Assembly (NCBI GenBank): GCA_964371865.1
Contig: CAYJOR010000005.1
Coordinates: 1 to 64,000 of the forward strand
Length of the DNA: 64,000 bases
Reading direction: 5' to 3'
DNA from: CAYJAZ01 sp964371865
Lineage (GTDB): Bacteria > Desulfobacterota > Desulfovibrionia > Desulfovibrionales > Desulfovibrionaceae
The position numbers were made by a program, and so were the translations under genes. A model generated the notes under the pieces. It searched no databases. It was not told the origin of the DNA and worked only from the letters and a program-made list of their open reading frames with translations. Shown here piece by piece: positions 23,303-32,249 of this stretch (within the stretch, counting starts at the first letter, position 1; every line of letters begins with the position of its first letter).

Positions 23303-24964
23303 ATGACAAAATTTACTGAAAAACTTCTACTCTCATGCTTTGCTTGTTTGCTACCATTTTCAGCCATGGCAGAAAACCCGAACTATATTGAACTTACCGA
23401 AGAACAAGAAAAAATCTGCAATCCAAGTTCAATGGAAGATGACATCCTCATCTCTGGTCCGAACGGCACATGCTATTCTTTCCGTCCAGTCTCTGTAAAG
23501 GGCAACACTCCTTTTGAAGGAGTATCCTTCATAATGGGAGATGCCGAGAACGACAGTTTCCGTACCCTGCCTACAAAAGTTATGATTGGCGGAAGCTTTC
23601 AAGATGAAGTAGATGAATCTTTATGGAAATATTATTTAGGAAAATATGAAGTTACTCAAGGGCAATACCTTGCAATTATGGGCAAACTTCCTGCCGCGCA
23701 TGGCGACAAAGAACCAAATCCGGCAGAATCTAACTTACCTATCACAAACCTTACATACTTTGAAGCACTCATGTATATTGATAAGTTAAATCTTTGGCTT
23801 TATGAAAATGTGATGGACGAAATTCCAACCTCCGGTTCTTATCCCGGCTTTGTACGCCTACCTTCTGAAATAGAATGGGAGTTTGCTTCGCGCGGGGGAA
23901 TTGCTGTAGAACCTTCACTTTTTGAAGCTCCAAATCCTTACGATGATGAATTTACTAAGCATGAATGGTTTGCAGGTCCTACATCATCTCACGGAAAAAT
24001 AAAACCTATTGGTCAGCTTGCAGGAAATCCACTTGGCTTGCACGACATGCTAGGCAACGTGCAAGAAATGACCTATTCCCCCTATAAAGTTCGTTATTTT
24101 GAAGGCGGAAGTGGTGGTTTTGTAAGCCGTGGCGGTTCTTATATCACAAATGAAGATAATCTAAGCTCAGCTCAAAGGCAAGAAGAGCCATATTACTTAT
24201 TAAGAAGAGAAAAACTTTCTCCAAATGCAAAGCTTACTTTAGGTTTACGCTTAGCTTTGGCAGCTCCACTACTGACTGGTAGAGATGCTATCTCAAACTT
24301 TGAAGATTATTATGATGAAAATTATGAAAAACTTATGGGTAGCGGCGCAGATGCAACACCGGCAGCCCTTTCAATTGCCCCTGTAAGTGCGCAAGAACAA
24401 GTATCTTCCAATGATGCTATAGCGAGAATTGAAAAAATTCGTAACACTCCACAAGATCAGATTGTGCAAGTAGCTTCTCAAGAACTCGGCTACATTGAAG
24501 CGGCTCTTCGCGAAACTATGCAAATTCGTGAAAAAGCTGATGCAGACTCTGCAAAAATTTGGATAAGTCAAGCACACTTTTTTGCTCAAGAATTACAATT
24601 AGACCTTATAAAATACGATGGACTAAATAGCAGAGTAATTGCAAAAGAAGGGCAAGATGACCAACCAAGATGGATTACCATGCGTGATGATGTTGGTTAT
24701 ATTATAGATAAAAAACTTGAAAGATATCGTGAAAGTATTGCTGCTTTAGATAATTTACCACCAAACCTTGTTCTTCAAGCTTTAGAAAACAGAAAAAAAG
24801 AAGACAATGAAAAATTAGAGAAAAAAGAATTATCTGAAGAAGTAATATCAAACAGTTTAGCAGCTCTTGCATTAGTACAAAACCATTACGATCAATTTAC
24901 TAAATCAAAAAGAGCTGATATTAAAGCATGGCGTGAAAATTTTAATAATAACATAAAAAACTAG
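23303..24964 (+). CDS. Secreted SUMF1/FGE-fold protein without catalytic cysteines (TagR-like)
   Basis: This 553-residue protein has a signal peptide (LLSCFACLLPFSAMA-EN). Residues about 75-320 form a formylglycine-generating-enzyme-like domain: YLGKYEVTQGQYLAIMG, FVRLPSEIEWEFASRGG, GLHDMLGNVQEM, GGFVSRGGSY and TLGLRLALA. No cysteine occurs inside this domain, so oxidation of sulfatase-type substrates by the classical mechanism is unlikely. This fits TagR, a non-enzymatic SUMF1 protein reported to act on PpkA in the periplasm. The C-terminal 200 residues are charged and helical. It is within the operon, 52 bases after the permease and 8 before a lipoprotein gene. Confidence 0.8.
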   Translation: MTKFTEKLLLSCFACLLPFSAMAENPNYIELTEEQEKICNPSSMEDDILISGPNGTCYSFRPVSVKGNTPFEGVSFIMGDAENDSFRTLPTKVMIGGSFQDEVDESLWKYYLGKYEVTQGQYLAIMGKLPAAHGDKEPNPAESNLPITNLTYFEALMYIDKLNLWLYENVMDEIPTSGSYPGFVRLPSEIEWEFASRGGIAVEPSLFEAPNPYDDEFTKHEWFAGPTSSHGKIKPIGQLAGNPLGLHDMLGNVQEMTYSPYKVRYFEGGSGGFVSRGGSYITNEDNLSSAQRQEEPYYLLRREKLSPNAKLTLGLRLALAAPLLTGRDAISNFEDYYDENYEKLMGSGADATPAALSIAPVSAQEQVSSNDAIARIEKIRNTPQDQIVQVASQELGYIEAALRETMQIREKADADSAKIWISQAHFFAQELQLDLIKYDGLNSRVIAKEGQDDQPRWITMRDDVGYIIDKKLERYRESIAALDNLPPNLVLQALENRKKEDNEKLEKKELSEEVISNSLAALALVQNHYDQFTKSKRADIKAWRENFNNNIKN

Positions 24965-24972
24965 GAGTAACT

Positions 24973-25626
24973 ATGAAAAAAGCTGTCCCTCTTCTTCTCT
25001 GTGCATCACTTGTTATGCCTGCCGGCTGTGCGAATATCCAAGACGATGGCACAAGAACTAAAACTGAAGGTGCTCTTGTTGGTGCTGCTGCGGGTGCCGG
25101 TATTGGTGCTATAATTGGTGAACTTACTGGTAGTGCTGCTATAGGCGCACTAATTGGTGGTGGTATTGGTGCACTTGGTGGTCTTTTTGTTGGTTCTCAC
25201 ATAGCTGATAGTAAAGCGGATTATGCTTCTCGTGAAGATTGGTTAGACGCTTGTATCGCAGACGCACAAGAAACAAATTCAAAACTTGTTGCCATCAATA
25301 ATGAATTAAAAGCTGAAATTGCCGCACTTGATAAGAAATCAGCTGAATTAGCTGCAGCTTACAAAAGAAAAGAAGTAAATGCGCGTACAATGCAAAACGA
25401 GCATAAAGTTCTTGTAGAACGTCAAAAAGAAGTTGATCAACTCATTGCATCTCTTCAAGATGAAGTAAAAATACAGCATACTGTTGTTGCTGACGCAAAA
25501 GATGGTAACAATAACCGTGAAGCTGGTATCATCGAACACGAAATCACAAAAATGGAAAAACAAATTGCTGAATTACGTGAAGAATCAAATAAGCTTGCGT
25601 CACTCTCTTCTAGAATCTCAATATAG
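24973..25626 (+). CDS. Glycine-zipper lipoprotein with coiled-coil tail
   Basis: This 217-residue protein has a type II signal peptide ending in the lipobox VMPAGC. A glycine-zipper segment follows (about 38-78, repeated GxxxG: GAAAGAGIGAIIGE...GALIGGGIGALGG), as in outer-membrane-associated lipoproteins. Residues 100-215 form a long coiled coil. It sits 8 bases after the SUMF1 gene. In TagQRST modules the equivalent slot is TagQ, an outer-membrane lipoprotein that anchors TagR. Sequence equivalence to TagQ is not established here, only position and type. Confidence 0.75.
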   Translation: MKKAVPLLLCASLVMPAGCANIQDDGTRTKTEGALVGAAAGAGIGAIIGELTGSAAIGALIGGGIGALGGLFVGSHIADSKADYASREDWLDACIADAQETNSKLVAINNELKAEIAALDKKSAELAAAYKRKEVNARTMQNEHKVLVERQKEVDQLIASLQDEVKIQHTVVADAKDGNNNREAGIIEHEITKMEKQIAELREESNKLASLSSRISI

Positions 25627-25665
25627 CTTATAACTATACAATTTCACAAAAAAGGATTTATAACA

Positions 25666-26160
25666 ATGCTTAAAGCAAAAAAATATCTTCCAATTTGTAT
25701 GGCTTCATTACTTCTTACCGGCTGTGTAGGTCTTTCAGATGATCCAAGCCAAGGCGGTTTATTCTCTTACAGTCCTGCTACCTATGAAAAAAGAGCTGAA
25801 GATCGTGAAGCAAGACTTGCAGAAATTGAAGCAGAACAAAGAAAAGAAAGTGCAACCAGTAAACAACTAAGCTCAACAAAAAATCAAAAAAACACATTAC
25901 TTACAAATCAACAAAAACAGTTAAACACTCTTGATTCTAAACTTGGCACTCTAAAAAGAGATTTAGCGAATGCTGAATCATCAGATGCTAAAAAACAAAA
26001 AGAGATTGACGCTTTAAAAGCTCGTTTAAACAATGTTGAAAAAGAAATGGATAAAGCAAACTCTTCACAAAATACAAGTGCAAGAGAAGCATATCTTAAA
26101 GAACTACGCAAAGAATACGATAACTTAGAAAAAGATATGGAAGCTTTGCTTTTGGAGTAA
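25666..26160 (+). CDS. Coiled-coil lipoprotein
   Basis: This 164-residue protein has a lipoprotein signal peptide with lipobox LLTGC (Cys20). From about residue 45 to the end it is a continuous charged coiled coil rich in K, E, Q and A. It probably spans part of the periplasm from a membrane-anchored N terminus. It lies between the glycine-zipper lipoprotein and the S41 protease gene, with only three bases before the latter. No family is recognised. It may partner with the coiled-coil region of the preceding lipoprotein. Confidence 0.7.
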   Translation: MLKAKKYLPICMASLLLTGCVGLSDDPSQGGLFSYSPATYEKRAEDREARLAEIEAEQRKESATSKQLSSTKNQKNTLLTNQQKQLNTLDSKLGTLKRDLANAESSDAKKQKEIDALKARLNNVEKEMDKANSSQNTSAREAYLKELRKEYDNLEKDMEALLLE

Positions 26161-26163
26161 AAT

Positions 26164-27354
26164 ATGAAAAACTGTATTCTGTGGGTTATTGCACTTAGCC
26201 TATGCCTACAAACTACAGTATTTGCAAATTCTAACAATAAAACTGTGGTGGAACAAATGCTGGCAATCGTTAACGAAAAAGCCCTTGTTTCACCACAAAT
26301 TTTATTGGAAAATGAGTTTAATCAAATACTAAATCCTACAAGTGCGGATATAAATAACTTTTTAACCACTTTCGATAAATGGGCTTCTTGGACATCTAAA
26401 GAAGATCATCTTCTAAATGCCGATGTAAACCGTATGTATAATAGCGGAATTGGTTTAGAGGTGATAAAAAGTAAAAATAATAAGCTTGTATGTATCCCTT
26501 ATCCTAATAAGCCGGCTGCAAATGCTGGAATATTGGAAAACGATATCCTTGTAAATGTTGATACCTATACTGTAACAGACGTTTCCCTCGCTGATATTGC
26601 TGTTCTTGTGCGTGGAGAAAAAAATACTGTTGTCGATATTACCGTTCAACGAGGCGAAGAGCTGCTTACCTATAAAGTGAAAAGAGAGAATTTATCACCG
26701 GCTGAGCCTGAATTCTATCAGCATGATGGATTTGCACGCATAAGAATTTGGTATTTTGAAAAAAATACGAAAGAAAAATTTAGAACACTCCTTAAAAAGG
26801 TTGGAAATCAACCGCTTGTTATAGATTTACGTGGAAATAGTGGTGGAAGTCTTGTATCTGGTTTAAGCTGTGCTTCTGAATTTTTGCCTAAAAATACTCT
26901 TCTAAGTATTGCGCAAAAACGTACTGATATAACAAGTGAATTAAGCCGCACTCGTTCCGCCGAGAATGGAAAATATTTCGATATAACCCCTCTCTATATT
27001 TGGCAAAATGAATTAACTGCAAGTGCCGCAGAAGCTTTTACTGCTGCTTTAGTGGATAATCATAGAGCTGTTTCTGTGGGGCTTTATTCTTTTGGAAAAT
27101 CTTTTGCTCAAAGTGTTTTCTCTATTGAGAGAAATACCCTCACAATTACTACAGAGCGTCTTATGTCACCAAAAGGCGTATCTTGGGCTTCTACAGGTTT
27201 ACAACCTACGTATTTTTGTGATGTTGATACATTAGATGAATTTATATCAAAAACAAGCAATAATTTAAGAAATCCATATAATAGTAGCGATGAAATTGAA
27301 CATCTAAATCCTACTGAATATGAAATAATGAATAGTTTGCAAAACTTTCAGTAA
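26164..27354 (+). CDS. Secreted S41 (C-terminal-processing) protease with PDZ domain
   Basis: This 396-residue protein has a signal peptide (LSLCLQTTVFA-NS). A PDZ domain occupies about residues 97-175 (NAGILENDILVNVD). The S41 core follows with VIDLRGNSGGSLVSG and TASAAEAFTAALVD...SFGK. By alignment with E. coli Prc, Ser287 and Lys312 form the catalytic dyad and Asp298 is also kept, so it should be active. Membership of an envelope operon with lipoproteins and a PpkA-like vWA protein suggests it processes a component of that system, possibly the 1424-residue neighbour. A MITE-like element follows the gene. Confidence 0.85.
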   Translation: MKNCILWVIALSLCLQTTVFANSNNKTVVEQMLAIVNEKALVSPQILLENEFNQILNPTSADINNFLTTFDKWASWTSKEDHLLNADVNRMYNSGIGLEVIKSKNNKLVCIPYPNKPAANAGILENDILVNVDTYTVTDVSLADIAVLVRGEKNTVVDITVQRGEELLTYKVKRENLSPAEPEFYQHDGFARIRIWYFEKNTKEKFRTLLKKVGNQPLVIDLRGNSGGSLVSGLSCASEFLPKNTLLSIAQKRTDITSELSRTRSAENGKYFDITPLYIWQNELTASAAEAFTAALVDNHRAVSVGLYSFGKSFAQSVFSIERNTLTITTERLMSPKGVSWASTGLQPTYFCDVDTLDEFISKTSNNLRNPYNSSDEIEHLNPTEYEIMNSLQNFQ

Positions 27355-27657
27355 ACTATGCTTCTAAATTAATTCTTTTTTATTTAAGTTGTGTATGTTT
27401 ATATACACGCTTTTCGTAAAAAATGACTTATTACTTACTAAAGTGACAAAACTACTTAATTTAGAAATACACTCTAGATAGTGTCGTCAAAATATGAATT
27501 TTCGCATTATATCAAAAAGATAAAAGTGATTTGAAAGAATTTATAAAACATAAATGACCGAGAAACACTTGAAATCTGACACAGAAATAAGCGGAAAATT
27601 GATTTTGTCGACACTATCTAGTTTATAAAAGCAAAAAACAGCAAGGTAGGAAATTTT
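27355..27657. other. Gene-free region containing a MITE-like element
   Basis: Apart from the 148-bp inverted-repeat element at 27474-27621, the region is AT-rich and featureless. The ribosome binding site of the 27658 gene (AGGTAGGAA) lies at its right end. Confidence 0.5.
27474..27621. mobile_element. MITE-like element, 148 bp
   Basis: Long terminal inverted repeats start at CTAGATAGTGTCG on both sides (27474-27505 inward, 27591-27621 inward) and match over about 31 positions with a few mismatches. The outermost CTAG could be the duplicated target, as for elements that insert into CTAG or TA. The short interior has no reading frame. It looks like a non-autonomous remnant of a transposon whose transposase is not in this window. 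Confidence 0.65.
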
Positions 27658-30600
27658 ATGTCTAATATTAAAAAATTGCAATTTTTCGCAGCAATTTTTC
27701 TTTCTTTTTTCTTTTCTACAGGATTCTTTGGGGGCGATTCCCCTGAAGATGCAGTAAAGGATATTTATACTGCTCTAGAAAATAACGATTCAAAACTTTT
27801 TATCTCTCGTGTCCCAAAAGAGTATTGGATGTCACTCACTCCAGTCCTTGACAAAAAGAACTTTGAAGGAATATCCAACTTTGCAGAAGTTATACTCAAT
27901 AAGAGAGAAAACCGTTCAGTTTATTCAGATTTTGCAAGAAATAGAGATTCAGAAAAAGCAAAGCAAAATTTTCTTAATCAAAATCAAATTATTTTTTCAG
28001 AATTAGTATCAAGCGGAGAAATGGCAAATTTTGCACGCTCTGCATCTATGCCATCTATTACATTTGCGCCTGAATTTTTAGAAGATTTAGAGTATAAAGA
28101 TATTGATAACGGAAAAGGAAATAAAGTAGTAGCTACTTCTATAACTCTTCAAAGTGGTCAAAAATCTTCACTTGCTTTTATTGAAATTGAAGATAAGTGG
28201 TTACTTCTTGGTCAAGGTGGTAACAATAAAGCTGCCGCTGATTTAGCAGTTGCAAATAAAACATCTATCTACTCTAAAATAAAAGAGCTTGAAGAACGCA
28301 ATAAAAGAATTTCAGACCTTAAAGATTTAATAGGCAAACAGTACGAAGATATAATAAAACTTGTCAAAGACGGAAAAGAAAAAAAAGCAGCTGAAAACTT
28401 CACTACTATTTTTCACTTAATGAATACAGATGACTTTGATACTATTTCATTTGATACCACCGATTCCCCTATAAGTTTAAACTCCCCAGAAGTATGGAAT
28501 TCTATTGAAAGATTCATGATGCAACATGATAAAATTTATACTCCTGAAGCTTTAGCAGAATTTCAAAGTTCAGTTGAAAGTGATTTATCAGAAAACAAAA
28601 TGTTTGTAGACTCCATTAGTACTATCTCACAAACAAGTGAGCTTTTATGGAAAGATAAAAACTACGCAATTGCAAAGACAACCGACTCCTCAATATTTGC
28701 TGAATCAGCAGAAGAAAAAGAAGCTCTTAAAAATATTTGGCTAGAATCAAATACTACCCCTGATAACTATTATGTAATATACTCTCTTTATCGCAAAGAA
28801 AATGACTTTTGGGTAATAAAATCTTTTGTTGCAGAAATTTATGAAAAAGGTCGCCTAGACCGTGTAAACTATATTTCGCCATCATTCTCTTTTCAGCCAA
28901 AGTTTACCTTTACAGCTGAAGAATTTATCACTGAATTAGCTAAACGTTATTCCGCCCTTGAAAAAAGTGCAAAACTAACCGCTGAAAATGAAGAAAAATG
29001 GAAAAAAGAGATAAGTACGTCTCTTGAAAGTATAAATAAAGCTATAACAGATAACAATAAGGAAGAATTATTAAAATATATCGACCTGGTAAATATAAAT
29101 GCCGATAATGGAGATATTGAAGAAACAGCACAAAATATTGTTGAATATAAAACTACACTAGATGAACACCTCAAAGATATAAAAAATATTGAGCTTCTTG
29201 GAACTTTTAATATAGATTATAAAAATTTACAAGAGTTACGCTCTATTGTGTCTGTTAATGGTGACTACATCCTTCTTACGCGTGATAATCCCAATTCGCA
29301 TTGGAAAGCCATTCGTCAAGCAAGTTTTGCCAAAGGTCTTGAACGTCCAGCCGACTGGGACGAGAAAATAGCAAAAAGAGTTGCAGAACTTGAAGAAATT
29401 GCACGCATCGAAGCTGAGAAAAAAGAAGAAATTCTATCTAAAGTAACTCCTATAATAACAGCTAACATTAAAAATTTGACTCAAGCAGTGCAAGATAAAA
29501 ATATTGAAGAATTTAGCAAGTATGTAGATGTAGATGCTCTTGTGTGGAATATCACTGACTCAGCGAAAGTAGTAGAAGAGCTCACTCAAAGAGTTGCTTC
29601 TACAATCACTTTTATAAGTAACTTCAATGATGCAATAACAAGTGGAAAACCTATCTCTCGTTATGCTGATTTTTGGGATAAAACCCTATGGAGTGCACCA
29701 AAAATCGAACTTGTAGGAAGTGACGATTCAATTATATCTGTAACTATAGCAAGCAAAGCAGAAAAGAAGTACACCCTTTTTGCTAAAAATGCAGATACTT
29801 ACACTCTCATTGCTCTAGCTTCAGACAAATCAAGTTTTGATAGTAATGCTACTTCCTTTAGTGAAGTATGGCAAAACACTATAAAAAATTTCACTCCAAA
29901 TAGTGATCAACAAGAACTCATTGAGCTTGTTACAGCTCTTAAAGAAAAAAATGGCGACAAAGCGGTTGAATTCATTGATTTCAACACCTTAACATCTTGG
30001 AATTATAATGATTATTACGGCAATTCTGAACAAGAAGCTTTTTATACACTTTTTCCGAATGACAGCCCAAATAATAAAGCAGATAAAAGTTCAGCTGCGT
30101 ATAAAATGTCTAACTCAATAAGTGATGACGGTGCGTTTTTTGGTCTTACAGTATATGAGCTGGAACAAGCCAAGTATATAAAACTTGATTCAAATCTTTT
30201 CATATTAAGATATATCGATGATTTATTTTTCTTTAAATCTGAAAATAATACTGTAAAGCTCAAAACCTATTTGAAAAATGTGGAAAAATATTCTGTTGAT
30301 TCCTTTATCCGCAACTATCCCAATACCTACAAAACAAGAGCTGATATCGTTAAAGGTAGTCTTGAGCGCTTAGAGAAAAGATACGCTTCACGTTCTGTCA
30401 GCAAAAAAATGGTAGATTTTGCTAAAGTCGAATCAGCTGAATATAGTTTAGTTCAAGGCAATGGACGCTTTGAGTTAAAAGTAAAGCTAACCATTAGAAA
30501 TACTTTCACTTCACCAATAATTGCAGACGACTTCTTCTTCTATTTCCAAGATAAAAATGGAAACAACTGGAATGATAATGTTTTCTATTCAGGAAATAAC

Positions 30601-31932
30601 ATTGAAATAGCTCCAAACAAAGCTATTATTATAGAAAAACAGCTATCACTTAATAAAGAAACTGTATACTTATTTGATAAAGTTAAAAAAGGTGAAATGC
30701 TCTTCTTTGTAGAGCCATATAAAGTTGTGTTCGGTAACCTATACTTTAGACGATTCAATGAAAGCGAAGACATAAAAAAAGTAGGCGAAAACACATGGCA
30801 ATACGCAAACTTTCCTTCGGCAAAAGTCATTAACGACTGGAAAGCAGTAAGCAGAACTGAAAATGATGCTTTTTTGGAATCTGTAAAAGCTGATATCACT
30901 AAAAATTCACAAGCTTCTATTCCTTATGTAAACAAAATATTCCAAGGTATCAACAATAAATTTGATAAATCTACAGGTACACTTTCCATTACAAATCCAT
31001 ACCCTAATGACATATACGTTAGATATCAAGTGGAACTACTTGATAGTAACGATATCATTCTTGAAAGTGGCAGAATAAATGAATACATAGAAGCAAATGC
31101 TACTATTAATTATGATTTCAACAGCTACGGTTCTACAAAAAAACTTCTTCCTGCTGAAAATCAGAAACTTTCAATTGTGCTTGAAGAAGTTGACTTTCGT
31201 AATATGAACTTAAAAAAGGATCAGCCCTATAGTCACGGTGGCGTTGTGTTTCCTCAACTTTTCCAAGAGAGCCCCGTTTTATTCACACTTACAAAAGCTC
31301 AAGCTGAATCTTTTGAAATAGTTCAACCTGTAGAAAAACTCACCCAAGAAGAACCAAAAAAAGAAGAAGCTAAGGAAGAAAAAGCTCCTAAAAACAAAGA
31401 AGAAATAGCAGAACCTAAAACTGAAGCTTCTGTAATTACTTCTAGTGAAGATAGTGAAGCTAAAACAGAATCAGTTGAAGAAACAAATACCAAAAAAGAA
31501 GAAGCTCCAATTAATGAAAACCTTGTTGCTCCTGAAGCTAAGAAACCTGGTGTAGCAATCTTCATGGCTTACGAAAAAGATTCTCTTACTCTAAACGCTT
31601 TCACACCAGATACCAAAAATGATAGCGCAATTCAAATCCTTGCTAAAAGTGCAAGTCCTCTCATCGCTATCAAGGTTGAAACAGTTGGGGGCACTGCCGG
31701 AAGTTGGAAAACTAAAGATGTTAAATCAAGCGCAATCGGCGTATTACTTGCACAAGTTGACGGAAAAGATATCAATCCAAGTGATTCATCATTTGAATTA
31801 GATATTACAAATCCTACCCTCATCAATCTTATACTACAAGATAGTGCTAATGCTCTTACTGATAAGAAAAATCGAGTCCGTATCACCCTCTTCCATAAGG
31901 ATGGTTCAAGACTTTACTCAGTTGTAAAGTAA
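27658..31932 (+). CDS. Very large secreted repeat protein of unknown function
   Basis: This 1424-residue protein has an N-terminal signal peptide (KLQFFAAIFLSFFFSTGFF). It contains several related modules of about 130-200 residues. They are marked by a helical segment and a short acidic patch, for example AVKDIYTALENNDSKLFI, SINKAITDNNKEELLKYIDL, NLTQAVQDKNIEEFSKYVDV and LVTALKEKNGDKAVEFIDF. Residues about 1215-1300 are a Lys/Glu-rich disordered linker leading to a C-terminal beta-rich domain of about 120 residues. No family is recognised. It follows the envelope operon after a MITE-like insertion, so it may once have been co-transcribed. It may be a periplasmic or surface scaffold. Confidence 0.7.
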   Translation: MSNIKKLQFFAAIFLSFFFSTGFFGGDSPEDAVKDIYTALENNDSKLFISRVPKEYWMSLTPVLDKKNFEGISNFAEVILNKRENRSVYSDFARNRDSEKAKQNFLNQNQIIFSELVSSGEMANFARSASMPSITFAPEFLEDLEYKDIDNGKGNKVVATSITLQSGQKSSLAFIEIEDKWLLLGQGGNNKAAADLAVANKTSIYSKIKELEERNKRISDLKDLIGKQYEDIIKLVKDGKEKKAAENFTTIFHLMNTDDFDTISFDTTDSPISLNSPEVWNSIERFMMQHDKIYTPEALAEFQSSVESDLSENKMFVDSISTISQTSELLWKDKNYAIAKTTDSSIFAESAEEKEALKNIWLESNTTPDNYYVIYSLYRKENDFWVIKSFVAEIYEKGRLDRVNYISPSFSFQPKFTFTAEEFITELAKRYSALEKSAKLTAENEEKWKKEISTSLESINKAITDNNKEELLKYIDLVNINADNGDIEETAQNIVEYKTTLDEHLKDIKNIELLGTFNIDYKNLQELRSIVSVNGDYILLTRDNPNSHWKAIRQASFAKGLERPADWDEKIAKRVAELEEIARIEAEKKEEILSKVTPIITANIKNLTQAVQDKNIEEFSKYVDVDALVWNITDSAKVVEELTQRVASTITFISNFNDAITSGKPISRYADFWDKTLWSAPKIELVGSDDSIISVTIASKAEKKYTLFAKNADTYTLIALASDKSSFDSNATSFSEVWQNTIKNFTPNSDQQELIELVTALKEKNGDKAVEFIDFNTLTSWNYNDYYGNSEQEAFYTLFPNDSPNNKADKSSAAYKMSNSISDDGAFFGLTVYELEQAKYIKLDSNLFILRYIDDLFFFKSENNTVKLKTYLKNVEKYSVDSFIRNYPNTYKTRADIVKGSLERLEKRYASRSVSKKMVDFAKVESAEYSLVQGNGRFELKVKLTIRNTFTSPIIADDFFFYFQDKNGNNWNDNVFYSGNNIEIAPNKAIIIEKQLSLNKETVYLFDKVKKGEMLFFVEPYKVVFGNLYFRRFNESEDIKKVGENTWQYANFPSAKVINDWKAVSRTENDAFLESVKADITKNSQASIPYVNKIFQGINNKFDKSTGTLSITNPYPNDIYVRYQVELLDSNDIILESGRINEYIEANATINYDFNSYGSTKKLLPAENQKLSIVLEEVDFRNMNLKKDQPYSHGGVVFPQLFQESPVLFTLTKAQAESFEIVQPVEKLTQEEPKKEEAKEEKAPKNKEEIAEPKTEASVITSSEDSEAKTESVEETNTKKEEAPINENLVAPEAKKPGVAIFMAYEKDSLTLNAFTPDTKNDSAIQILAKSASPLIAIKVETVGGTAGSWKTKDVKSSAIGVLLAQVDGKDINPSDSSFELDITNPTLINLILQDSANALTDKKNRVRITLFHKDGSRLYSVVK

Positions 31933-31962
31933 GTTTTTTTAGGATAAGAAGATTGATTATTT

Positions 31963-32054
31963 TCGAGAGGGGGAAACTACGTTTTTTGAAAAACGTGGTT
32001 TCCCCCTCTCGAGCGTAGAACGAGTTCTCTCCCCCTTCCTTAAAAAACAATTAC
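31963..32054 (-). repeat. Family A palindromic repeat, copy 3
   Basis: TCGAGAGGGGGAAAC (from 31963) pairs with GTTTCCCCCTCTCGA (ending 32012). The reverse-complement leader (CCCCCTTCCTTAAAAAACAA) follows. It lies just after the 1424-residue gene and can serve as its terminator. Confidence 0.8.
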
Positions 32055-32164
32055 TTATGCCTTAGATTGTTCCATTGAATGGGATTATATGTTATAATAC
32101 TACCTCCCCCAAAAGCTCCAAAGCTGAATAACGTGAAAAATATTTAAATTTTGCAACTTTTTTC

Positions 32165-32193
32165 TTGACTGTAAAAATTCATTTGTCTAATAT
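32165..32193 (+). promoter_or_regulatory. Sigma-70-type promoter of cstA
   Basis: TTGACT (32165-32170), 17 bases, TAATAT (32188-32193), about 57 bases before the start codon chosen for cstA. Confidence 0.6.
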
Positions 32194-32249
32194 AACTTTT
32201 TTTGACTCTAGCGAAAGCAGAGAGCAATGACTTTTTGAGGGGGATTGAG

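Noticed and set aside
23303..24964. Sulfatase-maturing formylglycine-generating enzyme for the phosphodiesterase at 4651
   Set aside because: The SUMF1 domain has no cysteines, and the phosphodiesterase has a Thr nucleophile loop (PTVTPPSW) rather than a sulfatase CxPxR motif.
32202..32249. Upstream TTG start for cstA
   Set aside because: The ATG at 32250 has a strong GAGGGGG ribosome binding site and begins directly with the first membrane helix, whereas the extension has no such support.
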